From: Microbacterium ginsengisoli
GTDB lineage: Bacteria; Actinomycetota; Actinomycetes; Actinomycetales; Microbacteriaceae
DNA length: 32,448 nucleotides
Direction: 5' to 3'
NCBI RefSeq assembly: GCF_000956535.1
Contig: NZ_JYIY01000055.1
Location: 1 to 32,448 of the forward strand
Position 1 is the stretch's first letter. The number at the start of each line of letters is the position of its first letter. Position numbers and translations under genes: made by a program. Below the pieces are notes generated by a model, which worked only from the letters and a program-made list of their open reading frames with translations, did no database searches and was not told where the DNA came from. Shown piece after piece: positions 1 through 7,995 of the stretch.

Positions 1-21
1 CCCCCGGAGCGGTCGCGCGCC

Positions 22-1173
22 TCAGCCGCGGGCCGCGCGCAGCCCGGAGATGAGCCCCTCGAACGGCAGATCGGCGGCGCCGACCAGCAGGCGGTCGTCG
101 CCGAGCGCCGCGACGCGCACCTCGACATCGGCGATGCCCGCCATCGTCTGGGCGCGCACGTCGGCGGTGAGTCCGGCGAGATCGACGTCGGCGAGGGCCG
201 CGAGGAACCCGCCGAGGATCACCACCGCCGGGTTCATGACGTTCGCGGCGTTCGCGAGCGCCGTCGCGAGGATGCGGCGCTGGCGCGCGATCTCGAGGCG
301 CCCCGAGGGTCCGGCGGCGGCCATCGCCTCGCCGAGGTCGGCGCCGTCGCCGGGCGAGACGCCGAGCGCCGCGAACAGGCGCGCCTGGGCGACTTCGTCC
401 TCGAGCACCCCGTCGTCGGCACGGCGGTCGGCGGCGGCGATGATGCCCGGCCGGTTGTGGCCGAACTCCCCCGCGAAGCCGGCGGCGCCGCGGACGAGCA
501 CACCGCCGACGATGAGCCCGCCGCCGATGCCGCTCGCACCGCCGTTGAGGTAGACGATGTCGAACGCGTCGCGGCCGGCGCCGTAGCGGTGCTCGGCGAG
601 GGCGCCGAGGGTGGCGTCGTTGGCGACGAAGGTCGGTACGGATGCCGCGTCCCCGACGCGCTGCGCGAGGGCGTCGTCGCGCCAGCCGAGGTGGGGCGCG
701 TCGACGACGACCCCGTCACTGGAACGCACGAGACCGGGCACGGCGAGTCCGACGCCGATGACCCGGTGTGCCGCGGCATCCAGTGTCTCGGGGATCCAGC
801 GGGCGACGAGGCCGGCGACCTCCGCAGCGGTCGGGGGTCGGCGGAACGGCACGCGCTCGCGCACGGCGAGGGTCTGGTCGAGGCGCACGGCGGCGAGGGT
901 GACGGCATCGACTTCCGGGTTGACCGCGATCGCGACGGGCGCGGACGCGACGGTCACGACCGGCGAGGGGCGGCCGACTCCGCCGCCGGCACCGGGCAGC
1001 GACTCGGTGACGAGGCCGTCCGCGTCGAGCTCTGCGACGAGGGCGGCGATCGTGGAGCGATTCAGGCCGGTGGCCTGCACGAGCTCCGACCGGGTCTGCG
1101 CGCCGTCGCGACGCAGCAGGTCGAGCACGTGCGCGAGATTCTCCTCGCGCACGGCGGGAACGGATGCGGCCAT
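22..1173 (-). CDS. xylR: ROK-family transcriptional regulator, XylR-type repressor of xylAB
   Basis: 383-residue regulator. Residues ~10-65 form a MarR-like winged helix-turn-helix (RSELVQATGLNRSTIAALV), and the rest is a ROK (repressor/ORF/kinase) sugar-binding domain with the GIGGGLIVGG and GFAGEFGH signatures. The Cys cluster that binds zinc in classical ROK proteins is missing after GEFGH. The gene is divergent from xylA across 52 bp that contain a dyad resembling ROK operators, so a xylose-responsive repressor of xylAB is the natural reading; the effector is inferred from context. The ATG at 1173 lies 6 nt after a TACACT -10 box, so the mRNA is probably leaderless. Confidence 0.88.
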   Translation of the reverse strand: MAASVPAVREENLAHVLDLLRRDGAQTRSELVQATGLNRSTIAALVAELDADGLVTESLPGAGGGVGRPSPVVTVASAPVAIAVNPEVDAVTLAAVRLDQTLAVRERVPFRRPPTAAEVAGLVARWIPETLDAAAHRVIGVGLAVPGLVRSSDGVVVDAPHLGWRDDALAQRVGDAASVPTFVANDATLGALAEHRYGAGRDAFDIVYLNGGASGIGGGLIVGGVLVRGAAGFAGEFGHNRPGIIAAADRRADDGVLEDEVAQARLFAALGVSPGDGADLGEAMAAAGPSGRLEIARQRRILATALANAANVMNPAVVILGGFLAALADVDLAGLTADVRAQTMAGIADVEVRVAALGDDRLLVGAADLPFEGLISGLRAARG

Positions 1174-1179
1174 GTCCCG

Positions 1180-1185
1180 AGTGTA
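1180..1185 (-). promoter_or_regulatory. -10 box of xylR (leaderless)
   Basis: TACACT on the minus strand, 6 nt before the xylR ATG. It overlaps the plus-strand xylA -10 box by two bases. Confidence 0.5.
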
Positions 1186-1189
1186 GTAT
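1184..1189 (+). promoter_or_regulatory. Candidate -10 box of xylAB
   Basis: TAGTAT on the plus strand. A start site 6-7 nt downstream would fall inside the TGTTGT/ACAACA dyad and give a ~30-nt leader carrying the xylA ribosome-binding site. No convincing -35 hexamer is visible. Confidence 0.45.
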
Positions 1190-1205
1190 GTTGTCGCTCA
1201 CAACA
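1189..1205. promoter_or_regulatory. XylR operator candidate
   Basis: Perfect dyad TGTTGT-N5-ACAACA in the xylR-xylA divergent gap. It overlaps the predicted xylA transcription start and lies just upstream of the xylR -10 box. TTGT/ACAA half-sites are typical of ROK-family repressor operators. The position allows repression of xylA and autoregulation of xylR. Confidence 0.65.
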
Positions 1206-1225
1206 ATTTGATGCGAAGGAGCACC

Positions 1226-2413
1226 ATGACCACGCCCACCGCCGCCGACAAGTTCTCGTTCGGTCTCTGGACCATCGGCTACAACGGCGCCGACCCGTTC
1301 GGCGGCCCGACCCGTCCGGCCCTCGACGTGGTGCATGCGGTGGAGAAGCTCGCCGAGCTCGGCGCCTACGGGCTCACCTTCCACGACGACGACCTGTTCG
1401 CGTTCGGCTCGACAGACGCCGAGCGCCAGCACCAGATCGACCGCCTGAAGGGCGCTCTCGCGGCGACCGGCCTCATCGTGCCGATGGTCACCACCAACCT
1501 CTTCTCCGCGCCCGTCTTCAAGGACGGCGGCTTCACCTCGAACGACCGCCAGGTGCGCCGCTTCGCGCTGCGCAAGGTGCTGCGCAACCTCGACCTCGCC
1601 GCCGAGCTCGGCGCGAAGACCTTCGTGATGTGGGGCGGCCGCGAGGGCGCCGAGTACGACGCTGCGAAGGACATCCGCTCGGCCCTCGAGCGCTACCGCG
1701 AGGCGGTCAACCTGCTCGGCGACTACGTCACCGACAAGGGCTACGACATCCGCTTCGCGATCGAGCCGAAGCCGAACGAGCCCCGCGGCGACATCCTGCT
1801 GCCGACCGTCGGTCACGCACTCGCGTTCATCGAGTCGCTCGAGCGCCCCGAGCTCGTCGGCCTCAACCCCGAGGTCGGACACGAGCAGATGGCGGGCCTG
1901 AACTTCGCCGCCGGCATCGCCCAGGCGCTGTACCACGGCAAGCTCTACCACATCGATCTCAACGGCCAGCGGGGCATCAAGTACGACCAGGACCTCGTCT
2001 TCGGCCACGGCGACCTGCACAATGCGTTCGCGCTGGTCGATCTGCTCGAGAACGGCGGCCCCGACGGCGGCCAGGCGTACACCGGCCCCCGCCACTTCGA
2101 CTACAAGCCCAGCCGCACCGAGGACGAGAACGGCGTGTGGGACTCCGCCGCCGCCAACATGCGCACCTACCTGCTGCTCAAGGAGCGCGCCGCGGCCTTC
2201 CGCGCCGACCCCGAAGTGCAGGAGGCCCTGCAGGCTGCCCGCGTGCTCGAGCTGCAGACGCCCACCCTCGGCGCGGGCGAGAGCTACGACGACCTGCTCG
2301 CCGACCGCAGCGCCTACGAGGACTTCGACGCGAGCGCCTACTTCGGCGCCCGCGGGTTCGGCTTCGTGCGTCTGCAGCAGCTCGCGACCGAGCACCTGCT
2401 CGGCGCGCGCTGA
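1226..2413 (+). CDS. xylA: Xylose isomerase
   Basis: 395-residue class I (actinobacterial length) xylose isomerase, a cytoplasmic TIM-barrel enzyme converting D-xylose to D-xylulose with divalent metals. Visible active-site elements are the catalytic His53/Asp56 pair (TFHDDDL), [10 protein letters not shown] with metal-ligand Glu and Lys, NPEVGHEQM, the second metal site in [19 protein letters not shown], and FDYKP near the end. The ATG at 1226 is chosen because GAAGGAG precedes it at good spacing; an in-frame TTG/ATG 15-18 nt upstream lies on the ribosome-binding site side and is less likely. xylB follows after 21 nt, so the two form an operon. Confidence 0.96.
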   Translation: MTTPTAADKFSFGLWTIGYNGADPFGGPTRPALDVVHAVEKLAELGAYGLTFHDDDLFAFGSTDAERQHQIDRLKGALAATGLIVPMVTTNLFSAPVFKDGGFTSNDRQVRRFALRKVLRNLDLAAELGAKTFVMWGGREGAEYDAAKDIRSALERYREAVNLLGDYVTDKGYDIRFAIEPKPNEPRGDILLPTVGHALAFIESLERPELVGLNPEVGHEQMAGLNFAAGIAQALYHGKLYHIDLNGQRGIKYDQDLVFGHGDLHNAFALVDLLENGGPDGGQAYTGPRHFDYKPSRTEDENGVWDSAAANMRTYLLLKERAAAFRADPEVQEALQAARVLELQTPTLGAGESYDDLLADRSAYEDFDASAYFGARGFGFVRLQQLATEHLLGAR

Positions 2414-2434
2414 CCGGCGGCGGGGAGAACGGCG

Positions 2435-3718
2435 ATGGCGCTCGTCGCGGGCGTGGACTCGTCCACGCAGTCGTGCAAGGTGCTGATCGTGGATGCCGCG
2501 ACCGGCCGGGTCGTGCGCGAGGGTCGCGCGTCGCACCCCAACGGCTCGGAGGTCGACCCGGAACGGTGGTGGGAGGCGCTGCAGGAGGCGATCGCCGCCG
2601 CCGGGGGTCTCGACGACGTCGAGGCGTGGGCGATCGGCGGCCAGCAGCACGGCATGGTGGCGCTCGACGCGACCGGTGAGGTCGTGCGGCCCGCGCTGCT
2701 GTGGAACGACACCCGCTCGGCGGGCGCCGCCCGCGATCTCATCGCCGAGTTCGGCGCCGACGACCTCGCCCAGCGCTCGGGCGTGGTGCCCGTGGCATCC
2801 TTCACGATCACCAAGCTCCGCTGGCTGCGCGATCACGAGCCCGAGGCCGCCGCCCGGGTCGCCGCGGTCGCGCTGCCGCACGACTGGCTCACGTGGCGGC
2901 TGCGCGGCTTCGGGCCGGTGGCAGGCGCCGAGCCGCGCTTCGACGAGCTCGTGACCGACCGCTCCGACGCGTCGGGCACGGGCTACTGGAACCCCGCGAC
3001 CGGGGACTACGACCGCGACCTGCTCGTCGCCGCGCTCGGCCATGACGCGCGTCTTCCTCGCGTGCTCGCTCACGACGAGCAGGTGACGGATGCCGCGGGC
3101 CGCCGCGTCGGTGCCGGCGCCGGCGACAACGCGGGCGCCGCGCTCGGCGTGGGCGCCGTGCCCGGAGATGTGATCGTGTCGATCGGCACGAGCGGCACCG
3201 TGTTCGGCGTGAGCGCCGAGCGCACGATCGACCCGACCGGCACGGTGGCGGGGTTCGCCGCCGCAGACGGCAACTTCCTGCCGATCGTGGTGACCCTGAA
3301 CGCCGCGCGGGTGCTCGACGCGATCGCGCGACTGCTCGGCGTCGACCTCGACGAGCTCAGCCGACTCGCCCTCGCCGCCCCGGCGGGAGCTGCGGGGCTG
3401 CGACTCATCCCCTATTTCGAGGGTGAGCGCACGCCCAACCTGCCCGACGCGACGGCGAGCCTCGAGGGCATGACGCTCGCCTCGACGACGCGCGAGAACC
3501 TCGCGCGCGCAGCGGTCGAGGGCATGCTGTCGGGACTCGGCGCCGGCATCGACGCGCTGCGCGGCCTCGGGGTACCGGTGAACCGGGTGCTGCTCATCGG
3601 CGGCGCCGCGCGGTCGGCGGCCGTGCAGCAGATCGCGCCGCTCGTGTTCGGCGTGCCCGTCGAGGTGCCCGAGCCCGGCGAGTACGTCGCGCTCGGCGCG
3701 GCCCGCCAGGTCAGCTGA
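2435..3718 (+). CDS. xylB: Xylulokinase, C-terminally shortened
   Basis: FGGY-family kinase that phosphorylates D-xylulose to xylulose-5-phosphate, 427 residues. The N-terminal phosphate loop ([10 protein letters not shown]), the substrate motif GGQQHGMV, the catalytic Asp231 in [11 protein letters not shown] and the ATP-site segment SIGTSGTVF are all present. The protein stops right after [10 protein letters not shown], where relatives continue for ~45-55 residues with a C-terminal helix (E. coli XylB has 484 residues). Only 36 nt separate this stop from the convergent regulator gene, so the missing part is not hidden in another frame. Start ATG 2435 has GGGGAG upstream. Activity may be altered; whether the tail is essential cannot be seen. 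Confidence 0.9.
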   Translation: MALVAGVDSSTQSCKVLIVDAATGRVVREGRASHPNGSEVDPERWWEALQEAIAAAGGLDDVEAWAIGGQQHGMVALDATGEVVRPALLWNDTRSAGAARDLIAEFGADDLAQRSGVVPVASFTITKLRWLRDHEPEAAARVAAVALPHDWLTWRLRGFGPVAGAEPRFDELVTDRSDASGTGYWNPATGDYDRDLLVAALGHDARLPRVLAHDEQVTDAAGRRVGAGAGDNAGAALGVGAVPGDVIVSIGTSGTVFGVSAERTIDPTGTVAGFAAADGNFLPIVVTLNAARVLDAIARLLGVDLDELSRLALAAPAGAAGLRLIPYFEGERTPNLPDATASLEGMTLASTTRENLARAAVEGMLSGLGAGIDALRGLGVPVNRVLLIGGAARSAAVQQIAPLVFGVPVEVPEPGEYVALGAARQVS

Positions 3719-3754
3719 ACACGGGGCGGCTCGGCGGGTCAGGCGCTCAGCGGC

Positions 3755-4480
3755 TCAGCGGCTCAGATCGGCGGATGCCGCGGCCGCCGCGTCGATCAGC
3801 AGCGGCACGACGGTCTCGGCGAGGCGTTCGGCGGTGCCGGCCCCGCCCGAGGTCGCTACGTTGACCGCGGCCACGGCCCGGTCCGCGCGGTCGCGCACCG
3901 CGACCGCGGCGGAGACGAGCAGCGGCTCGAGCTCGCCGTCGACGATCGCGTACCCCTGCGCGCGCACCGCGGCGAGCTGACGCGCCACCTCCGCCGGGGC
4001 GTGGCGGTCGCCGGAGGCGGCGATCCGCGCGAGCGCGTCGGCCTCGTCGAGGTCGGCGAGCAGCACCCGCCCCATGCTCGTCGCGAACGCGGGGAACCGG
4101 GTGCCGATCGTGATGCGCACGCTCATGATGCGGCGGGTCGGCACGCGGGCGATGTAGACGATGTCGCCGCCGTCGAGCACGGATGCCGACACCGACTCGT
4201 CCACCTCGCGCGAGAGGCGTTCGAGGTGGGGCTGCACGAGCTCCGGCAGGGTGAGCGACGACAGGTAGCTGAACCCGAGGTCGAGCACCCGGGGCGTCAG
4301 CGCGAAGGTGGCGGCCGCGGCATCCGTCCGCACATAGCCGAGGGTCTCGAGCGTGCGTAGGAACCGTCGCGCGGCCGCGCGGGGGATCTCGGTGCGCCGG
4401 GCGACCTCACTGAGGGTGAGCTGCGCGTGATCGGCGTCGAAGGCGCGGATGACGGCGAGCCCCCGGGCGAGCGACTGCAC
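3755..4480 (-). CDS. IclR-family regulator, PcaR-like, probable 5' frameshift
   Basis: 241 residues from a GTG at 4480: N-terminal IclR winged helix (LTLSEVARRTEIPRAAARRFLRTL) and C-terminal effector domain (SVSASVLDGGDIVYIARVP). The opening QSLARGLAVIRAFDA is typical of the PcaR/PobR branch, which controls protocatechuate and beta-ketoadipate genes. The natural start looks like ATG 4532, four bases after the thiolase stop, with GGAAAG upstream. It reads about 13 codons and then slips out of frame at a GCGCGCGCG run; one base fewer there would join it to SEDFVQSLARGL. The GTG has its own GAGGA 4 nt upstream, so a slightly shortened protein may still be made. Confidence 0.75.
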   Translation of the reverse strand: MQSLARGLAVIRAFDADHAQLTLSEVARRTEIPRAAARRFLRTLETLGYVRTDAAAATFALTPRVLDLGFSYLSSLTLPELVQPHLERLSREVDESVSASVLDGGDIVYIARVPTRRIMSVRITIGTRFPAFATSMGRVLLADLDEADALARIAASGDRHAPAEVARQLAAVRAQGYAIVDGELEPLLVSAAVAVRDRADRAVAAVNVATSGGAGTAERLAETVVPLLIDAAAAASADLSR

Positions 4481-4536
4481 GAAGTCCTCGGACGCGCGCG
4501 CCGTCGGCGTCGGGCGGCGTCGCGTCGATCATCGCT

Positions 4537-5100
4537 CTATCTTTCCAGCACCACCGCGAGGCCCTGACCGACCCCGATGCACAGCGCCGCCACGGCGACG
4601 CCGCCACCGCGACGGGCGAGCTCGTGCGCGGCGTGACCGAGCACCCGACCGCCGGAGGCCCCGAGCGGGTGACCTATCGCGATGGCGCCACCGTGCACGT
4701 TGACCTTCGCGGGATCGAGGTCGGGCCAGCCGGCGATGCACGCGAGCGACTGCGACGCGAACGCCTCGTTCAGCTCGACCACGTCGCCGTCGGCCCAGGT
4801 GCGTCCGGCGGCGGCGAGCGCCTTGTTCGCCGCTTCGATCGGCGCGATCGGGAACACGTCGGGGTCGACCCCGTGGGTCGCCCGGCCCGCGATGCGCGCG
4901 AGCGGCTCCGCCTCGATCTCACCCTCGGCGGCGAGCAGCACCGCGGAGGCGCCGTCGTTGATCGAGGAGGAATTGCCCGCGGTGACGCTGCCGTCGGCGG
5001 CGAAGAGGGCTGTGATCTCGGCGGTGATGGCCGCCTGGGTGGCCTGGTCGGGGGCCGCGAGCAGCGATTCGGGCGCCGCCGCGGTGCGTTCGCTCGTCAT
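4537..5100 (-). pseudogene. Beta-ketoadipyl-CoA thiolase remnant fused to foreign N-terminus
   Basis: 187-residue open frame. From about residue 31 (LFAADGSVTAGNSSSINDGA) it matches the C-terminal half of PcaF-type thiolases, with NEAFASQ, the catalytic His144 in AIGHPLGASGG and Cys174 in CIGVGQGLAVVLER. The first ~200 residues of a thiolase, including the Cys that carries the acyl group, are absent. Residues 1-30 are not thiolase-like but begin at an ATG with a strong AAGGAG ribosome-binding site, so they look like the start of another gene joined in frame by a deletion. The donor is unrecognised. A working thiolase is not expected. Confidence 0.75.
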
Positions 5101-5166
5101 GGTGTCTCCTTCGACGATCCGTGGGGATGCCAGCGTCGCACCGCGCGCTCGCGCGCCGAGGAGACG

Positions 5167-5183
5167 TTCTCAGTGAGTGAGAA
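5167..5183. promoter_or_regulatory. Palindromic operator candidate TTCTCA-N5-TGAGAA
   Basis: Perfect 6-bp arms around 5 bp, touching the stop codon of the IclR gene at 5184 and 67 bp upstream of the chimeric thiolase start. It may be the binding site of the adjacent IclR regulator on the promoter of the lost catabolic operon. No clear -35/-10 pair was seen. Confidence 0.45.
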
Positions 5184-5942
5184 TCATGCGTCGGGGCGGA
5201 GCGCTCGCGACAGCTCTCGCGCCGCCTGCGTCACCATCGGCGCAAGGCGCTTCTCGAGGGCGTCGCCCGCGTGCGCGACCACCCCGATCGCGGCGGGGGG
5301 CAGCCCGGTGAGGGGTGCGAGCGGCGCCGCGACCGAGATGTTGCCGAGCGTCATCTCCCCGTGGGTCGATGCCCACCCGCGTGCGCGGGCCCGCGCGAGG
5401 TCGGCGCGCAGCGCCTCGGGGTCGGTGATCGACCGGGACGTCTCGGGCAGGAGGGGCACCGCCAGGTAGCGGTCGAGCCACGCCTCGTCGCGCCCCAGCA
5501 GGATGGCCTTGCCGACCCCGGTCGTGTGCAGCGGATGCCGCCCGCCCTCCCGGCCGAGCGTGGGCACCGAGGCGCGTCCGGTGATGCGTCCGGCGAACAC
5601 GATCTCGGCCCGCTCGGGCGGCACGTCGACGTCGAGCACCGCGAGGTGCACGTTCTCCCCCGTCGCCTCGTAGAGACGCACCATGTGCGGCAACGCGACC
5701 TCCCGCAGCCGCACGGCGACCGGCGACAGCTCGCCGAGCTCCCACAGCCGCGTGCCGATGGCGTAGCGCGCCTCACCGACGGCGACGAGCCATCCTTCGG
5801 CGACGAGGGAGGCGACCAGTCGGTGCGCGCTCGAGAGCGGGATGTCCGCGCGCGCGGCGAGCACCGCGACCGGCAGCGACGGCTCGTCCTCGTCGAACGC
5901 CGCGAGCAGCCGGGTCACGCGACCGAACACCGTCTCTGTCAT
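5184..5942 (-). CDS. IclR-family transcriptional regulator
   Basis: 252 residues with an N-terminal IclR winged helix (LPVAVLAARADIPLSSAHRLVASLVAEGWL, ~22-52) and a C-terminal GAF-like effector domain (ENVHLAVLDVD, HTTGVGKAILLG, GEMTLGNISVAAPL). The effector is unknown; this family usually senses small organic acids and controls neighbouring catabolic operons. ATG 5942 lies 4 nt after the thioesterase stop, so the two are co-transcribed. A palindrome just downstream (5167-5183) faces the chimeric thiolase gene. Together these suggest it once governed the aromatic catabolic operon that is now largely missing. Confidence 0.88.
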   Translation of the reverse strand: MTETVFGRVTRLLAAFDEDEPSLPVAVLAARADIPLSSAHRLVASLVAEGWLVAVGEARYAIGTRLWELGELSPVAVRLREVALPHMVRLYEATGENVHLAVLDVDVPPERAEIVFAGRITGRASVPTLGREGGRHPLHTTGVGKAILLGRDEAWLDRYLAVPLLPETSRSITDPEALRADLARARARGWASTHGEMTLGNISVAAPLAPLTGLPPAAIGVVAHAGDALEKRLAPMVTQAARELSRALRPDA

Positions 5943-5946
5943 GGCC

Positions 5947-6966
5947 TCACGCCTCGAGGGTGAGCCCCGCCGGGATCGGCTCGATGCGCTCGCGCAGCTC
6001 GAGGATGCGTCGCGCGTGGGTGTGCAGGCGCACGTCCTCGGCGAGCTCGGGCAGCCACTGCGGCACCGGAAGCGCCTCGCCGTCCGGTGAGGGCACGACG
6101 AACACGCTCATGCAGAGCGTCGCGAGGCGCCGCTCGTGGGGCGTGCGCGGGTCGCCGGTGAGCACGCGGCTGACGACGTGCGCGCTGCGCGCGCTGGTGT
6201 AGACGATGCGGGCGTCGATCTCGACGAGGTCGCCGATCGAGATCGGCGTGAAGAAGTGGATGCCGCCCGAGTAGGCCCCGACCGCGGCGCTGGCCTCGGC
6301 GCCGTCGCGCACCCACGCCGCCGTGACCGCGTAGGCGGCCTCGTCCATCCACCGCATCACCGTGCCGCCGTGGGCTTTGCCTCCCCAGTTGACGACGCCG
6401 GGCGGCACGAGGAAACGCAGCGTCGTGCGGGGGGCGGCCGAGGCATCCGTGTATTCCTCGTCGAGCATGAGCGACTTGATCTCGGTGCGCGAGGCGATGC
6501 GGTCGAGCGCGAGGCGCTGCAGCTCGGCGTCCGCGGCCGACACGGGGCTCCACGCCGGCACGGGGGCCGGCCGGCCGTCGGCACCCTTCGCGACGAAGAC
6601 CAGGATGCACGTGGTCGCCGGGGTGTACTCGCGGGTGCTCACGTCGGCCGAGGCGACCGTGGCGACGATGTGCATGCTCGTGGTGCCGGTGTGCACGATG
6701 CGGGCGCTCACCTCGATGAGACTGCCCGGCGGGATCGGACGCCGGTGGCGCATGTTGCCGACGTACGCGGTGACGCAGTAGCCGCCGGCCCAGCCGACCG
6801 CACACGCATAGGCGGCCTTGTCGATCCACTCCATGACGCTTCCGGCGGCCACCGAGCGTCCGCCGGCGGCGGTGTCGCCGGGGGTGGCGAGGAAGCGCAG
6901 CGTGATCCGGTCATCACGACCGGCGGCGGGATGGGCGAGCGCAGCGGGCTCCGCGTCGGGGGTCAC
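5947..6966 (-). CDS. Acyl-CoA thioesterase, double hotdog
   Basis: 339 residues with two tandem hotdog domains of the 4HBT/acyl-CoA hydrolase type. Each has a helix-start motif: AGSVMEWIDKAAYACA (~41-56) in the first and GGTVMRWMDEAAYAV (~201-215) in the second. The paired architecture is that of cytosolic acyl-CoA thioesterases (YciA/BACH-like), which hydrolyse acyl-CoA to free acid and CoA; chain-length preference cannot be read. The GTG start at 6966 lies 7 nt after a TACGCT -10 box, implying a leaderless mRNA. It is the first gene of the minus-strand run that continues into the IclR gene. Confidence 0.85.
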   Translation of the reverse strand: MTPDAEPAALAHPAAGRDDRITLRFLATPGDTAAGGRSVAAGSVMEWIDKAAYACAVGWAGGYCVTAYVGNMRHRRPIPPGSLIEVSARIVHTGTTSMHIVATVASADVSTREYTPATTCILVFVAKGADGRPAPVPAWSPVSAADAELQRLALDRIASRTEIKSLMLDEEYTDASAAPRTTLRFLVPPGVVNWGGKAHGGTVMRWMDEAAYAVTAAWVRDGAEASAAVGAYSGGIHFFTPISIGDLVEIDARIVYTSARSAHVVSRVLTGDPRTPHERRLATLCMSVFVVPSPDGEALPVPQWLPELAEDVRLHTHARRILELRERIEPIPAGLTLEA

Positions 6967-6973
6967 GCACGAC

Positions 6974-6979
6974 AGCGTA
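6974..6979 (-). promoter_or_regulatory. -10 box of thioesterase gene (leaderless)
   Basis: TACGCT on the minus strand, 7 nt before the GTG at 6966. Confidence 0.5.
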
Positions 6980-6986
6980 GTGAGTC

Positions 6987-7009
6987 GGATGCCGCGGCCC
7001 GCGGCATCC
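6987..7009. repeat. 23-bp perfect inverted repeat built from the GGATGCCG word
   Basis: Arms GGATGCCGCGG and CCGCGGCATCC around a single base, in the divergent gap between the thioesterase gene and purU. It is a head-to-head pair of the dispersed word and covers the expected -35 zone of the thioesterase promoter. Because both flanking genes point away, it is not a terminator. Confidence 0.8.
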
Positions 7010-7057
7010 GCGCGCTCTCACCGCCCGCACAGCGCCGAGCCCGAGGCCCGGCGCTCC

Positions 7058-7063
7058 TAGACT
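7058..7063 (+). promoter_or_regulatory. -10 box of purU (leaderless)
   Basis: TAGACT, 7 nt before the GTG start at 7071. Confidence 0.55.
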
Positions 7064-7070
7064 GACGGGT

Positions 7071-7955
7071 GTGACCGGTCCTCTCACCGCCCCCATCCGC
7101 ACGTCCCGCGACCACGCGTGCCTCATCGTGTACGGGCCGGACAAGGCCGGGGTCGTGGCGGCCATCACGGCGCTCATCACCCGCCACGAGGGCAACATCG
7201 TCTCCCTCGATCAGTACTCCGACAACCCGCAGGGCGGGGCGTTCTTCCAGCGGGTGGTGTTCCACCGGCCGAACCTGACGGCGGCGCTGCCGAGCATCGA
7301 GGAGGACCTCGCAGAGACCCTCGCCCCCTACGCCATGGAGTGGCGGCTGACCGACCAGTCGATCCCGAAGCGCATGGCAATCCTCGCGTCGACCTCCGAC
7401 CACTGCCTGCTCGACCTGCTGTGGCGTCACCGCCGCGGCGAGCTGCCGGTGTCGATCCCGATGGTCGTCTCGAACCACACCAACACGGCCGACGACGTGC
7501 GCTCGTTCGGGGTGCCGTTCTTCCACGTGCCCTCGCAGGGCGCCGACAAGTCGGCGGCCGAGGCCGAGATCCTGAAGCTGCTGAAGGGCAACGTCGACTT
7601 CGTCGTGCTCGCCCGCTACATGCAGATCCTGTCGGGCGACTTCCTCGCCGAGCTCGGGGTGCCGGTCATCAACATCCACCACTCGTTCCTCCCCGCCTTC
7701 ATCGGCGCCGACCCGTACCGCAAGGCCAAGGAGCGCGGCGTGAAGCTCATCGGCGCGACCTCGCACTACGTGACCGAGGATCTCGACGAGGGCCCGATCA
7801 TCGAGCAGGACGTCGTGCGCGTCACCCACGCCGACACCCGCACCGACCTGCAGCGCCACGGCGCCGACGTCGAGCGCGCCGTGCTCTCCCGCGCGGTGCT
7901 GTGGCACGCGCAGGACCGCGTGATCCGCCACGGCAACCAGACGATCGTCTTCTGA
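7071..7955 (+). CDS. purU: Formyltetrahydrofolate deformylase
   Basis: 294 residues. It hydrolyses 10-formyl-THF to formate and THF, balancing one-carbon pools and supplying formate for PurT. The N-terminal ACT domain (~15-95: LIVYGPDKAGVVAAITALI...) is followed by a formyltransferase-fold domain with INIHHSFLPAFIGADPY carrying the catalytic His, and GATSHYVTEDLDEGPIIEQ carrying the catalytic Asp. Length and domain order match PurU rather than GART, which lacks the ACT domain. The GTG at 7071 is supported by the leaderless -10 box. It stands alone and is convergent with the serine-hydrolase-like gene. Confidence 0.94.
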   Translation: MTGPLTAPIRTSRDHACLIVYGPDKAGVVAAITALITRHEGNIVSLDQYSDNPQGGAFFQRVVFHRPNLTAALPSIEEDLAETLAPYAMEWRLTDQSIPKRMAILASTSDHCLLDLLWRHRRGELPVSIPMVVSNHTNTADDVRSFGVPFFHVPSQGADKSAAEAEILKLLKGNVDFVVLARYMQILSGDFLAELGVPVINIHHSFLPAFIGADPYRKAKERGVKLIGATSHYVTEDLDEGPIIEQDVVRVTHADTRTDLQRHGADVERAVLSRAVLWHAQDRVIRHGNQTIVF

Positions 7956-7995
7956 GGCGGGCGCGGCGTGGGCCGCGGCATCCGCCTCGGAACGG

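Noticed and set aside
1208..1225. Upstream TTG/ATG start for XylA
   Set aside because: These codons overlap or precede the GAAGGAG ribosome-binding site that serves ATG 1226, and homology starts after the later ATG.
457..2679. Very long plus-strand open frame opposite xylR and continuing through xylA
   Set aside because: Arg/Gly-rich composition without domains. It is a shadow frame of high-GC genes that have clear homology.
716..3073. 785-codon minus-strand open frame antisense to xylAB
   Set aside because: No recognisable domain and composition typical of antisense frames in high-GC DNA; only its 3' end coincides with xylR sequence in another frame.
3745..3766. Tandem GCTCAGCG units at the end of the PcaR-like gene
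   Set aside because: Under three units, partly coding. Probably minor slippage, without the structure of a regulatory array.
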